Below are positions 32,782 to 45,588 of a stretch of DNA of 64,000 bases, one piece after another. A program made the position numbers and the translations under genes. Numbering within the stretch: position 1 is the stretch's first letter; each line of letters opens with the position of its first letter. This DNA is from Bryum argenteum. Taxonomy: Eukaryota; Streptophyta; Bryopsida; Bryales; Bryaceae. Location of the stretch: contig CM073325.1 in NCBI GenBank assembly GCA_037043015.1, positions 17,525,001 to 17,589,000 on the forward strand, in the 5' to 3' direction. Under the pieces are notes generated by a model. The model saw only the letters and a program-made list of their open reading frames with translations. It had not been told where the DNA came from and did no database searches.

Positions 32782-33668
32782 TTTTCTGAAATGCATTGGA
32801 TTTTTTCTCTCGGAGATTCTTTGTTTGGGATCTATATTCAAGGTGTGAAATCAAGCGTTGTGTGAGCTATCACAAATATAAGGGGTGAAAAATAGGCATA
32901 TTCTCAAATGATTTTTATACACAAATAACTTGGATTTGAAGAATGAACTTAGGCTCTTTGGACAACTCAAGAGCAATATAGTACAATAGAGTGATCACTT
33001 GTTGGGCATATTATTCCTTATTCGATCACTTGCTTGATTTGATGGAGAAGTATGCAAGGTATGAAAGCTTAATGATGAATCAAAGTCTTTAGGTTTGAAG
33101 TTGTCACTTGAATGTGATTTTGATGAGGCTCATAAATGTGATGTTGTTGAGTGTTGATATCTATGTTGCATCTGACTTGTCTTCATAGCGTATAGAATCA
33201 GAAGTGAAATTGGCAGCCTATCTACATTACCCTCCTTGGGCCACTGTTCTTCTTCTTGCTTTTCTGTTGCATTCTCTTCCTTGGTTGAGAAGAATACTGA
33301 ACTAAGATAAACAATTTCAGCAAGACAAAGAACTGCAGCTTTCAGAATCTCTACCACTGGCATTTATTAATCGGTAAAAAACAAAAACACTATTGCATGG
33401 TGATCCAAACCATATTATCATTTGACTTGTTGTATACCCACTTGAAGTTGACAAATAGTGTTTCATTTCAGGAGAAAAGAAAATAAATCTGTAGCATTTC
33501 AGGATTGGTTATTTTACATTCTAAAAAAGGGGCCCCACTAAAAATCTATCCACTGACTACAAACTGTCATTCCTTTCAATTCAAAGGACAGGGCACCTAC
33601 TTTGTAACTATCTACCTAAGACCTAGTTGTTGGGGGCATCGCGGTAATGGGGGTAAGGTACCCCTCGT
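32782..33668. other. Spacer and P450 3' flank
   Basis: No gene recognised. The last 100-200 bases probably belong to the P450 3' UTR on the minus strand. Confidence 0.4.
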
Positions 33669-35257
33669 CTAGGCCATGATTTTGTGTGCAATTCTCGTGC
33701 TCGAGCGCTCGGAGACTTGCACTTGCAGACCATGGCTGAACTTGGGAATGGGGAAGAAGCTCATCGTCTCCGATCTCGATTGTCGCAAATCGAACTTGGT
33801 GACAAGATGGTGCAGAAAAATGCATAGCTCAATGCGAGCAAGCTCAGCTCCGGGGCAGTAACGAGGGCCACCTCCGAAGGCCAACAAAGGCGGCTTCTTC
33901 GCCGGGTTCAGCACCTCCTGCTCGTGCCGCCACGGATTGAACTCCGATGGATGCTCAAAATAAGTCGGATCGTAATGCGCTTCCCGAATTGCGCACACTG
34001 TCTTCCATCCCTTCGGCACTACGTACCCATTCAATTGCACATTCTCCGTCGCTTCTCGCCACAAAAGCGTGACCGGATTCGCAAGTCTCAAAGTTTCCGT
34101 AATCACCTGCATTCGCGAAAAAATGAGTCAGTCACTGAAGCTCGTAAGATTGAAATGAAAGGAATTTCGATGTTGCATTGGAGATCGGAGATTTGGATTT
34201 GTGATGGTGAGAGACTTACAGATTGAGTGAAGCGCATGTCCTTGTAATCGTCCCACGTGAGGCTGCTGCCTTCGAATTTGGAGGTCTTGATGTTATCGTG
34301 CTCGGTCTGAAGCGCGCTCAGAACGCGAGGATGGTCCATGATGTACTTGACGGCGAACAGCATTGCGCAAGCGGCGGTCTCGTGTCCAGCGAACAGCATT
34401 CCAAGCACGTGACATCTCGTGTGCTCAAGCAGCATCTCCTCGGAAAGTGTCGGAGATTCTTTGAGCATATGTGCCTTGTAATCGACGTACTGGTCTTCGT
34501 CACCGATGGGTCTGGGCTGGCTCACGACGTCACGCTCCAGGGTCTCCACAATGCGAGCGCGCGCTTGGAGCGCTTTGGTGAAATTGGTGCCAGGGAGCGG
34601 AATGGGCAACGCAAATAGTCCTTCTGTGAGAGTGAAGAAATCGTCTCGAAGGGAGTCGTTCACGGGACCGGATTTGAGGCGCGAGCCGAGCAGGTATTGC
34701 GCAACAACATTGAACGCCAACGTCTTGGTTTCCTCTCGGATGCTGACCTCGCCTTTCGAAGCCCACGAGTTCAAATTCTCGAGCACCGCCTTCTCGATCA
34801 TGGGAATGCGCTGCTTCAGAAGCTCCACGCGCAGGCTGTTGACGAGGAACCTGCGCGTGCTCTTCCACTTCTCCCCGTGCGTGCTGAGCGCAGTGTACTC
34901 GCCCAGGACCTTGCGGAACGACTTCGGGTAGCCCGTGACGAACTGCTTGCCTTCGTGCGCCAACACCCACTTAATCGTGTCGGCTTTCGTGGTGATAATG
35001 CAACACGCGCCCATCAATTTCGACTTGAACATCTCGCCGAACTTCTGCCGACGCTCGTACATAAACGACGGCGCGGATGTCGCCATACTCTTCATGTACT
35101 TCAGCGTCTCGCCGATCACTGGCGCTCCAAATGAGCCCTCTGGCAAATTGGACTGCACCTCCTTCGTGAACCGAATCTGGGAGACCAACAACACCGAGAC
35201 AACGACGAATGCCGCTATCTCCAGCCATTGCATCCCCGTCAGCAGTGTGAGCTCCAT
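33669..35257 (-). CDS. Cytochrome P450, CYP85 clan, two exons
   Basis: Exons 35257-34220 and 34106-33669 with a 113-bp GT-AG phase-0 intron give 491 residues, the usual length. Residues 10-28 form an N-terminal membrane anchor, followed by LPEGSFGAPVIGET, the proline-rich hinge typical of the clan. The I-helix oxygen-binding motif AGHETA is at 290-295, ETLR of the K-helix at 350-353, FNPWR of the PERF region at about 402-406, and the haem loop FGGGPRYCPG places the axial Cys at about 430. CYP85-clan enzymes of the ER hydroxylate brassinosteroids, gibberellin precursors and triterpenoids. The exact family and substrate cannot be named from this sequence. All catalytic motifs are intact. Confidence 0.93.
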
Positions 35258-35458
35258 TGCAATCCTCTCCTCTCACTAGTGAATCTCCGATATGTATCAG
35301 TAAACTTTTGAAGAGCTTGGAAAGAGCTCGTGAAGGGATTGTAAAGAGCTTGATGATAGCATGCAAGGAGCTCGTGATGAGCACTGGTAGTGAAGAGCTG
35401 GATGAGAGCGTGCAAAGAGCTTGTGATTCTGTGAGTTGAGTGGAATGATATGGCGGCA

Positions 35459-35465
35459 CTTTATA
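35459..35465 (-). promoter_or_regulatory. Candidate TATA box of the P450 gene
   Basis: CACTATAAAGTG read on the minus strand lies 202 bases upstream of the P450 ATG. The leader between them repeats AAAGAGCT(C/T)GTGA-like words several times. Confidence 0.45.
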
Positions 35466-36307
35466 GTGCGTCAGAACACGCATTAATGGGAGAATGATTC
35501 TTCTGCCTAAAAAGTTGACTGCGCCGGGAATGGAAAGTCGGGAACTTGGTGCCAGCTTCCTCACTCACCCGCGGGTAGGACCCCACCCTCAAAGTGGGGG
35601 CGACGTACCAGGTGGCCACACCTCCGTGGACTACGATCGCATGATAAACAGTGCATCACTAGACTTGGTCTACCGAAACGTTTCGGTGCGTCTACATACC
35701 GGCCGGTGCGGTGCAAGCTCCGTTCTCCCCCGCTTCCTTTCGATTCGGAAACCAGATTTTGGTTCCAGGCCAACAAACCAAACGACCTGGTTCATCGAAT
35801 CGGATGCCACTTACTCCAGAAAGGCACTTGAAGGTTCATCGGATCGGTGCACTAACACCGCCACCGAAGTGATCAATTGTTCGCGGGGATGGGGACTGGA
35901 ACTGTTCGTTTGGCCATAGATTGCACTATCGAGCTCTGGGGATTCTTCTGGGGCGAAGTTGTATCACCCCTGCTAACGTTTCTAGGGTTGCAAGATCTCT
36001 TTAGGTCATGGTTCGGTTCCGGTCATCGCATGCTACAGGGTTTGGCGGATTACCTGACAGTCCAACCCACTTGAGCGTGATGACGTTTCATTGTTATTGA
36101 CTGTAAGATATCAAACCAGAGTTGTCGGATTATCGCACAATTTTGACCCTTGCCAGAAAGTGGGTCATGCCGACGCTTGACTGCTGAGAGCGGCACCCGT
36201 TCGCATCGTCCCTCTTCTTCCAAGCATCAGCAACCACCACCGCCACCAGAACCCTAGTTAGATCCATTGAATGGAATCTCATGTTCGAAACCTGGCAATT
36301 GAGTTGA

Positions 36308-38671
36308 ATGTCGCAGGGGTTTTCAACTTGGACGGACTTCCACCCGATTTTGGTGGGAGCAGGGTGCCTGGCGCTAGGGTATGTGTATGGACGCCATTGC
36401 AGGTCAGTTCTTGCTTCCGCTCGCTCTCAATTCTTGTGGCTGATTGTTGAAATTTGTGCAAGCATGAATGATTCACTGTTTGCAGGTCTGTCAGTGAGAT
36501 TCCAGCCGGTGTTCCAGCCGCTTCGGACGATGTGTGCTGCGCTCAGAGCCAGAGTAACACCTATCTTGAGGATCTCGAACGCTCAGGCTGCAGGTGTTGC
36601 AATGGAGCCCCTGCGGAGTTGGATGCAAAAGGTCGAAAGCTCACCCGGAGTCCTTATCTGGTGAGCTTTCAACAATCAATTTCGAGTGGGCTTTTAACTT
36701 TCGAGTCTTACATGCAATTTCCAATTTCGCCATAGCTCTTTATTTGAAACAAGTTTAAACAACGTACGCTGTTGCTCTTGTCAAGGTCCAGAATGCTGCA
36801 GAAGGTTACGAGCAAGTGGAGAGATCCTCGAAGCGAGATCTTGCCCATCGTCTGGTAAATGACGATCACCACACGTTTGCATTCTTTAGAAGGATCTATA
36901 CTACGTTCCTATGAATGACATTCGTCATGTGGTGGAGCAGGTAAAAAGCGATGATGGTAAGCGTCAGTATTCTTGCAGAGCTTACGCGGACAGGGGTTAT
37001 CAGGTATACGAGCCCCTTCCTCCATCCTGTGATGTCTCTTCTCCTCTAAAACGAGCGGCAACAAGCTCATCGATTCGTCTCCCTGCACAGATGCTAGAGG
37101 AAGAGCGGTTTCTCCAAGCAAAGACGCCATGCAAGGTTCATGCTCATCTCTGAATCAACCAAAGTGTAAAAACTTGTATTCTTTGTTCAGTATCAGACCC
37201 TTTTGGTGTATTGGCAGAAACAAAAAGGATCGGTGAGCTCGAAGGGCAAGGGTGAGATGGGGTTCGATCCACTGAGAGCAGGAGGACACGAGGAGGACGA
37301 CGCCGGAGCGCCCTGGAGTCGAGAAGTGCTGCACAAGAGAATAAGCTACTTTAACAACGTCTCCGACACAACGGCCGAAAGTGGGAGGTCGGACGAATCA
37401 AGGAAGCTGAGGTTGATCAAGAAGAAATTTCTGAAAGCGAGCGCGAAAGAAGGCGAGCCTGTGTACAACAGCACCACCACCACAACATCCAATTCCGATG
37501 CATTGGATGTGAGGTCGGGATCCACCACTGGCTTGGTGCAGTTAGTTGCCATCCAAGCTAATAACCATAGCCCCGACTCACCGCACCGACTGTCCGGTGG
37601 AGGAGTTGCTGCGGCCGACACATCGAACCAGCCGGGAAACGAATTGGTAGCTGCTGCAGCTTGTCAGTGGCTGCAAGCTCCCAGTATTCTCCCAGCTGAA
37701 CATTATGGTTAGATACCCATCCAAGATTTGCAAGAGGTTTGGAACAATCCATTGCATCGTTATCAATCATATGCTGTTTGCCCTGAACTGAGTGGGAGTT
37801 CCTTCTAATTAACATTGGTAACATGAAACTGCTCTTTTGTGATTCTTGCAAATTTGTAAGACATAGTTTGCAAACAGGAATGCATTGTAATCTAACTGCA
37901 GTTTAGAATTGTGGCAGACAGGTGCGAGGTGCGGGAGGGCTCACGGGATGAAGTGCTTCAGGCAGAAATATACAAGCTGCTGAACTGCGAGACAAACCGC
38001 ACTAAAGTACTCTTCCCCTCATTTTTCACAGCCCTTGACACTCGTAGATTAATTTTTCATTACAATTTGTCCGTAGTGACTCATTCGTTTGTAAACATAA
38101 TGACTTAAATGTTGGCTGCGAAGCAATTCTACAACCCTTTTGAGTCATTACGGTCAATTCGTAATGGACAATTTTGCGTTCTACGAGTGTGTGTCTGAGT
38201 GTGAGTGTGCACATGATTGTTGTATTGACAATACTTCGTGCTTCCTTCCGCAGGTCTCGTTTGAGGAGATTGTTTCACTGCTAGGTATGTATGTGTCCAG
38301 ATTGTGCATGAGTTCACGATTTCTAGTTCTGGGTGCCGAATTGGCTTATGTTAATGAAATGGTTGTGTGGTTGCCATGCAGAAGAAAGGCTGCAGACGAA
38401 TCTTCAGGAGTGCAAAGCCCACATCTATGACCTTGTTCGTGAAGTTGCTGGCTATATTCAGCTTCTGGAAAAGGAAAAGGTCACGGCCCAAGTCGGGACG
38501 GAACGTAATCACGACGTGAGGAGCAATGCGAGCACTTCTAAGCACTTGCGCGAATACTCTGATGAGGAGTGTCCATTAGTCTATAGTAATGAACACTATG
38601 TTCACGTAGAAAAGCTCTGTGAAAAACACCGAGGAGGATCTTCGGGTAGTTTTGGAAGGACAGGATTTTGA
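36308..38671 (+). CDS. Unrecognised membrane-anchored coiled-coil protein, about nine exons
   Basis: Proposed exons are 36308-36402, 36486-36660, 36786-36854, 36893-36940, 37091-37135, 37191-37707, 37918-38006, 38254-38284 and 38382-38671. All have GT-AG borders and compatible phases, giving about 452 residues. Residues 11-28 (HPILVGAGCLALGYVYG) form one likely membrane segment. A Cys-rich stretch (CCAQSQS, CRCCNG) follows. The large exon 6 is charged and then Ser/Thr/Ala-rich, probably disordered. The last exons encode a heptad-like helix (EVLQAEIYKLLNC, then LLEERLQTNLQECK, then DLVREVAGYIQLLEKEK). This layout loosely recalls plant polarity proteins of the POLAR type, but no diagnostic motif was identified. 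Another small in-frame exon could hide between 36941 and 37090. The exon chain is inferred from splice signals alone. Confidence 0.6.
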
Positions 38672-39543
38672 ACCCTTCGTATCAAGAAGCGGATTTTAAG
38701 AAAGTTTCGGCATCCAGCAAGAAAAAGAGATGTGCACTGCACGAGTGGGTGAATCAGTTATATTCAAAGACAATGCCATACATGTTATTGGAATGTGCTT
38801 TTTTGAGTATATAAGAGGTGTATTGGTGGTTCAATAAAGCATTCTCTTTGTCAATCCAATCTCAAAATTACATAACCATATGTTTGCATCGGGCACTCTG
38901 CCCAAGGTTGTCCAATTGCCGCGCATTGAGTCCGTTCGAGCTCGTGGATAGAATCTGAGCCCTCAAAAGTCAGAAAAATATGATGCTTCAAAAAAATATG
39001 ATGCTTTCTTTACCTTGAAGCAAAATGAATGATAGCTTCTAAAAACTCAGCCTGCTCAGGCTGCTCCACAAATTGTAGGTCTGTGAGCAGTTTGTACAAA
39101 AGTAAAGACCTTCACACAGAAGCTCAACCTCATAAAAGCCCCGAATTCTCTACATTGCGACCTTGACCAAGCAATCATCCCTGAAGCGCCTCATTGCTAT
39201 GTAGGAAAGAAGACAACAGGCTGGTATACATTGAAATTGAAGCATAATTTATAGTCACCTTAGAAGATACAGAAAAACTTAAGATTGTTAGGGTGTCGAA
39301 TTCGTGAGTTGCCGATTACAATGATCCTATCAAACCCTTCTCGGAAAAGCACCTCTTATACCTGTTGTATACCGTAGTGATCTACTGTCTCATGTGCATC
39401 AACAAGTGGGGTAATAGTCCTACACCATTGATGGTATGGCACGGAGCAAAAACATGAATCAAGCACTCTATTCACGCGGTTCTGGAGCTGTTCTTCTTAC
39501 TTGTGAATGTAATGTATTGATAGAAGTGCGCAAGTGGGGGTGG
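38672..39543. other. Intergenic region between convergent genes
   Basis: It should contain the 3' UTRs of the coiled-coil gene (plus) and the DUF1218 gene (minus). An AATAAA lies near 38834, about 165 bases after the coiled-coil stop codon. Confidence 0.45.
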
Positions 39544-40629
39544 TCAGGTGTATGCAGCCATGCCTACAGATGGGCCACCATGGTAAGAGTGCCAAGCATC
39601 AGGAGTTGGAGCAGTACTCCTGCAGAGAAGCACATAGTAAATCTCCGTGCACACGGCGGTGATGAACGTGAATGCCGAAGCCGCCGCGAACAGGCTCCTC
39701 TGCACTTGCCTGCACGTCACGTTGGGTCCCGTGGATGCAAACAAGCCCCGCGTCTGCACTTTGTTCTGGCTCGCCCCCGCCAGCAACGCCGCCGATGCCA
39801 CTATGAAACATATCCTGCACATGCTCCATCACAAACACCCATAAGCAACCATCCAAAACCTCAATTCCACAGGGATAGTGATTATACAGTGCCATGTAAT
39901 GGCCTCAGAGGTGCTATTCTGGAAACATAACAGGATTATACATGACAAAATGACAATTTTGGTATATCGGAATGGCATTTGAAATATTGCCATCGTAACA
40001 GAATTGCCCATTCATGTAACTGCTCTATGGGAATACTCATAGTTGGATGATGGGATTTGGTATTGGGGGTCTTCAGTGAGAGAATTGAGGATGGAGCTCT
40101 TTGGGCAGAAGAGGTGTGTGAATGTGGTTTACCATGACAAGATGCACATCAAGGCGGCGATGGTACGCGCACCGCCAGGCTTGTAGCCATTTCCACAACA
40201 GAAACATCGTGTGACGATCATGACGAACATCTGGGCTACCAGCAAGAAAACGAAAGCGCCCGCAGCTAATCCTGTGGCAATGTCGGTACTGTAGTGGCAT
40301 TTCAACGTGCCCATGCTCTCATCCACCACCGTCAAATCCCCCTGCATGTAAAAGCGATACAATTGCAACACCTTTCAACCTCTTCCCTTTTCTATCACTT
40401 TCACGGTTCCATCGAGATGCTTTTCGTTGAAAGAAACAATGGGTTGCAGAAAAAGCAACGAAACTATACAATCACAAAGTGTTTACGGAAATAGCAAGAA
40501 GCAGAGAAGAGGAAGTGACTGGCGAAGGCTGACCTTGCTTCGTCGGGCCATAGCTCCAAGAGCCAGACCGAAAGCCACAGTGTAAAGCACGAGGCTGATA
40601 CCAATCACCAAGCCGGACGCCGAGCCCAT
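39544..40629 (-). CDS. DUF1218 four-pass membrane protein, three exons
   Basis: Exons 40629-40534, 40341-40133 and 39814-39544 (phases 0 and 2, GT-AG) give 191 residues, the usual family size. Four hydrophobic segments are visible: GLVIGISLVLYTVAFGLALG at 6-25, IATGLAAGAFVFLLVAQMFV in exon 2, a third starting TIAALMCILSW and crossing the splice into ICFIVASAALLAG, and FAAASAFTFITAVCTEIYYV. Conserved basic residues follow the first segment (ARRSK), and cysteines occur in the extracellular loops (KCHYS and TCRQVQ). DUF1218 proteins of plants include MODIFYING WALL LIGNIN and vasculature or leaf-symmetry factors in ER or plasma membrane. The biochemical role is not known. Start is the only ATG before the first membrane segment. 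Confidence 0.88.
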
Positions 40630-43600
40630 TTCAAAAATTCTCTACCGGCAGACAAGCACACACAAACGACTCAGTCTTGAACCCCAACATGCACTCACTC
40701 ACTCAACCATGGCTGTCCTCGCAGCAAACTCAAGCTCCTAAATATCCATTACAAACTAATCAAAGCTCTGAAAGCTCCAAGAACATGAACTCAAATTGGA
40801 ATGCAGCACCAAAATGGGAATGTACATGCCAAGAAAGGTAAAAGAGGGGTGTGCATGGCGATCGGTTGAGGGAACATACCAGCACAAGAGGGTCGGCGGT
40901 GCAGAAACGAAAGGTGACACTTGTGGCTGGCGATGTAGTGAGTGAGAGAAAGAAAGCTCAAGTTTCGAGAGTGGTGAGTGTCCTGCAGTTGCTGGAGGTG
41001 GTGGCAGACTACGGCCGGAGCTGCTGCCTGACATTCAAGTCTACGTAAATGGCTGGTTTAGTAGGTATCCGCAGTAATTAAGGTATGCTGGTGCCTAATT
41101 AGTGACGTAATTCGGTATTTTTTTGTTTTACTTTTGTCAGATGGCAGGGATCGATGCGCTGACCAGCTGAAGGGAATGAAATCGGTTCCTGCAGGAATGG
41201 GATCCATTGTCACTGCCAACACCTGTTTACTGTAGGCTCTTGATTCAGGGGAGTTTTGACTCTCTATTATAGAGACGTGCATCATGTGTAAAAATCTCTC
41301 AAACGATCGTTTGTGTGAAGATGTGCAAATTGAAATTTGAGAAAAAGGTAAATTGGTGGAGATGTTTCAACAATTTGTAAAGCCCGTACGTCAAAACTCC
41401 GAGGCACACGGGGCCTGTCTTTATTTTTTTCAGAAGGCATCTCGGATGGGTCAGGTTGAGCCGAATTAATGGCCATTTCAACCTGACGGTAGGTAAAGGA
41501 GAAACTCTTGCCCAAGAATTACGAGGTATTAAATCACGAGATTTAACACCATATTCATCAAAGAACCTTAAAAAGTTCGATGAACAAAAAGGAGTAGTCG
41601 CATGAGCACATTGATGCTACCATATACAACCACTCCGATGCTCTAGATCCTGGTGGCTGCGCATCAAAGAAATACTCAACCAATCCATCACACTGCTAAC
41701 TTATGTCTAATATAACAAGACAACAAGTTTCTCATATCGACTGCCCTGCCTCATACGACAGAAATAGCTCAGACGGAGGCAAACGTTCCATTTGTCACGT
41801 CCCCCAACCAAGTTCACATGACTACGAATGGCCATCCAGGGGCAGTGCCCGATTCACACCCCATTCCATTCATTCATCACTAACGTGCTCACACTCGTTT
41901 CAAGCAAAATCATTCAGTCACCTGTGATACTAGTCTTAACAGCCCTGCAATTAAATCACGCTTTACAGACACATTCGTGACTCAAGCCCCACGAAGACTT
42001 AACACATTCCACAAGGTCATGGCTTCAATTATGATTCCTTGTTCTCGTGATGCGCCAGACTCTGATCACTTCAACAGGTTCTCATGAAATATAAGAAGCA
42101 TGAGCTCTAAGAAGCACGAGACGAGAACAATACAAGTAACCAACACACGGGAAACAGTTTCAACAGATAGTTAATACGTGTAAAAAGCTCATACACCTGC
42201 AGGAGCTGCTCGATGAACGGTTGACCACGCCATGCTAAACGATAACCGCTAATCGGCCTCTCCATGTCCTCTTTAACACGAGAAACGAAACAAATCCTGA
42301 TGTGGGAAACCTACACCTGAGGAGTAATTACCGTACCTTTCCCTGAGACTGATATTGGCACCCTCTTCGGCAAATTCTGCTTTCACCTGTCAAAGTTCGT
42401 TGAGGGAGTTTAAGAGACCTATCATGAACGACATTCAACAAGTGGTAGAAAGTCTGTGCAAGGGAGTGGCAGCCAGCAAGAAAACCGAAACCGTTGACAA
42501 GATTCATCCGAAGCAACCACAGGCACAGGAATGCTGCAAGAAGCATGACGAACCAATGCACGTCTTTCTGGATTCTCCTGCACAACTTCACTCCCAGTGC
42601 TGCTTCTTCATCACCTGCATTGTGGCCAGAATATTCCTGATGCAGTGTGTAGCTGCTTCCACGGCAAACTGATCATGGCGTAGCCGATATCAGGAGAATA
42701 TTTGAGAGCAGCCAGTTCCAATCTAACCAGGTGGGACGTGAAAACCACAGGAAACATGAACTTAACCGAGAGTTGCAAGTCAAATGAGCTGTAAGAACCG
42801 CGATGCCGTATTTTATTTATCTCCAAGGAGTAACTGAAATTAGCACGGCATTGGATGTGGCCAGCACCATTGTCTTGAACAGTATGAAAGAACGCAGCAT
42901 ATACTTAGTTGACAAAGAATCATGTCACTTGTAAAAGAATCATGACCTGTGAGTTCCATAAAACTTTTGTACCCTTTCATACTTAACCTGATTCTCTTCA
43001 ATCTGTGACCGAGAGCTATGCAACAGATGTGATCAGCAAAGCAACGAGATTACGTATACCTCAGATTTACGCCCGAGGCATCCGCTTAAAAATGCTCATT
43101 CACACGCGATCGTCAGGTCCACACCCAATCACTGAGGAAGTGGCATGAATACTCGAATACTCTGTCAGAACAGAGGCGGTGACGACGGACGCCAACTAGA
43201 CGCTCTGCACATCCGCAGTACGCTTCAGGCCAAGTCCGCAGACAATGGTCTTAAAACAGGTGACTTGCAAGTCATTCACTGCGCGTAAAGGAGAAACTTC
43301 AGGCGACCTCCACCCTCTAAGAGCAGCCCATATACGTGTAAATGCCCCTCGACAAAAGAGCAATTTGCATGTTACGCTCCTCTGCAGCTAGATTAAGAGA
43401 TACATGTCAATGCTCCGTTTTCAGACTGATTTCCATTAACAAGTACAGTTCTGGAAACTACAAATGCTACTCACTACTGCATTCGGCAATACCAATGCAA
43501 CGCGAAGGTACTGAAATAAGCGTCCGATACGTAAGCAGGTCTGCACTCACCCAGTACCATTCGAGGAGTACCACAAGGTCACCCAATCCTGCAGTTGGAT

Positions 43601-44283
43601 CATCACGGTTAACGAACTTCACCCCATATACCGCGCATTAGACCAATTTCTCTCGGAAAGTGAAAGTTTGCTCACAGAGCGAACACAAATGCAAGCTTCA
43701 ACAAGTCCCAGTAATAACTCCAACACATGTGAACTGGTCCTCACGTTTTCGGGTTTCATTGAACCGAGCATGAAACAAATCCAACCATCGGAAAATATCC
43801 AAGCATGGTGCATCTCCAGAACATCCACTGGTACATCGGCTCTAGCACTTGGGATTCGAAGACCAGACTTCCTGCACTCTACACAATCCCAAACTAAAGG
43901 AGCTCGATGAGAACTAAATTGCATAACCGAAATGAATTTTATGATGCTTTGGTTTCATACATATCTGCCGGATGTGAGACTACGAAAAGAAATACTGTAA
44001 CACACGCAGTAAATTCTCGCTATTAATACAGAGAACTCGAACTACGGCCACTGAAACTACAAGCATTCCCTGATCGGAACAATGGATTATAAACAGATCA
44101 AATGGAATGAACCTATCTGCCGTGAACAGAAGCTGGATGACTACCTACCTACCACGAAGACACAAATAACACACAATGTCCCTCATTACACAAACCAAAC
44201 CCATTCTCTGGAAGAAAATGGAAAAGCTTGGCATCCCCAAGGAAACGCTACTCACATCCAAAGAACTCGAAAGCACAACCGTG
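40630..44283. other. 3.6-kb gene-free interval of moderate GC
   Basis: The DNA is less AT-rich than other spacers and shows no clear repeats. It must hold the DUF1218 promoter (about 40.6-41.1 kb) and the 3' UTR of the RING gene (up to 44283). Short frames such as 42328-42591 (minus, one hydrophobic helix) are not supported as genes. Confidence 0.4.
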
Positions 44284-45588
44284 CTATTCCGATTCCGGGT
44301 GCGGCTCATCTCTACTGTTGCTAGGGCTCTGATTCCCTGCTGCTCCACCACTTTCTGACGGACCCGATCCTGAAGGAGGCGCTGGCGCCGGAGGAGGTAC
44401 CGATGACCGAAACCACGGTAGATGGATCGAGAACCGTCTCCCAATGCCCCCAGTCGCTGCTGCTGTTGCTGCTGGAGCTGCACTGCTCGTCTGAGACCCG
44501 CTCGCCGGCCCGCTCGATCCTGGGATTTGATTGCCACTTCCCACAGCCTCCGCAGGCACCAACCCAAACCCTGCCGGTGAGCCCCAGAACGTGAACCCCC
44601 CGGACGTGCCTCCTGCCTCCGCGCCAGCTCCTGCGCTATTCGCAGCCGGGGCTGCACTCGATGCCGCCGTACCGGTGCTCGCACCCTGAGACCCTGCTGC
44701 CCGCCTCTGATTGTAGTCCTGATCGTCCGTTGGCATCTCGTATCGACACACTGGACATGTATTGTGCTGCTCCAGCCATGGCAGTATGCAATCGTCGTGG
44801 TACATGTGCTTGCATGGCATCTGCCGCACTGTAGCTCCCATCTCAAACTCGTCCTTGCACACTGCGCACTGTGCCGCGTCTGTCCCCAAATGTTCCTCCG
44901 ATATCTTGATCCTCGGCAAAGCCTCCACCGCGCTCTTCGACGCCGGAGGAGCCCCGTACCTGTTCGGGTCGTTCTCCGCCAGCTGTTGGATCAGCTGATC
45001 CAGCCCTGGCCCCAGAAAATAGTCTCCAAAATTTCCAGGCAGTCGCCTCGGATTCCCCGTCCCATTGTCGAAGAACACCTCCACATTTCCCCCTGTTCCC
45101 AAGAAATTCTGCATCTGCCCTTGCAGCATCAACATCGGATTGAACCCCTCCACTCCCACACCTGCACCTCTTTCCCGTCCCGCCCTTCCCAACGTCCCGT
45201 CCCCGCTCTGGCCCCCATCGCCACCCTCCTGCCCCTGTCCTTGTCCCCCCTGAGGAGGCTGGATCTGCTGTAGCACCGCCGACATCGCCTCTAGCACCTG
45301 AAGCACCGCCGGGTGGCCCCGATTTCCTCTCGCCTCCGGTTCATATCGCCGAAATTCGGCCGAGACACCCCCTGGTGCATCGGACAAACCCGCTCCATCC
45401 ACATTCCCCACGCCTGCAAACCCGAATGCATCGTCCACACCTGCTCCAGGAAAATCATTCGCACTGGAGCTGTCGAACTCCTCCAAGAAACTCCCGCTGC
45501 ACGTCGGGCAAATCAACTCATCCGTACTTGTCGGCCTCACAGTCCGGTTGCACTGATGACACCAATACATCCCTCCCAAGGACGTCAT
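44284..45588 (-). CDS. RING-H2 E3 ubiquitin ligase with DUF1117 (RDUF type), intronless
   Basis: A single 434-codon exon. Residues 8-35 (YWCHQCNRTVRP ... LICPTCSGSFLEE) are the N-terminal zinc ribbon, with Cys 10, 13, 27 and 30. Residues 241-281 form a full C3H2C3 RING (CAVC, then C259, H261, H264, C267, then CPVC). The C-terminal third has GGFTFWGSPAGF and RRFSIHLPWFRSS, characteristic of DUF1117. Arabidopsis RDUF1/RDUF2 are E3 ligases acting in ABA and drought responses. A similar role is inferred. The start ATG sits in a context (GCGATCAGATGACGTC) shared exactly with the paralogue at 54885. Gly/Gln- and Ala/Ser-rich linkers flank the RING. Confidence 0.95.
   Translation of the reverse strand: MTSLGGMYWCHQCNRTVRPTSTDELICPTCSGSFLEEFDSSSANDFPGAGVDDAFGFAGVGNVDGAGLSDAPGGVSAEFRRYEPEARGNRGHPAVLQVLEAMSAVLQQIQPPQGGQGQGQEGGDGGQSGDGTLGRAGRERGAGVGVEGFNPMLMLQGQMQNFLGTGGNVEVFFDNGTGNPRRLPGNFGDYFLGPGLDQLIQQLAENDPNRYGAPPASKSAVEALPRIKISEEHLGTDAAQCAVCKDEFEMGATVRQMPCKHMYHDDCILPWLEQHNTCPVCRYEMPTDDQDYNQRRAAGSQGASTGTAASSAAPAANSAGAGAEAGGTSGGFTFWGSPAGFGLVPAEAVGSGNQIPGSSGPASGSQTSSAAPAATAAATGGIGRRFSIHLPWFRSSVPPPAPAPPSGSGPSESGGAAGNQSPSNSRDEPHPESE

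Noticed and set aside
35494..35919. 141-codon plus-strand frame between the P450 and coiled-coil genes
   Set aside because: It overlaps the P450 promoter in antisense, has no recognisable motif and its composition follows the local GC-rich promoter DNA.
42328..42672. Small frames on both strands (one with a hydrophobic helix) as a gene
   Set aside because: No supporting family, splice signals or conserved motif, and opposite-strand frames overlap each other.
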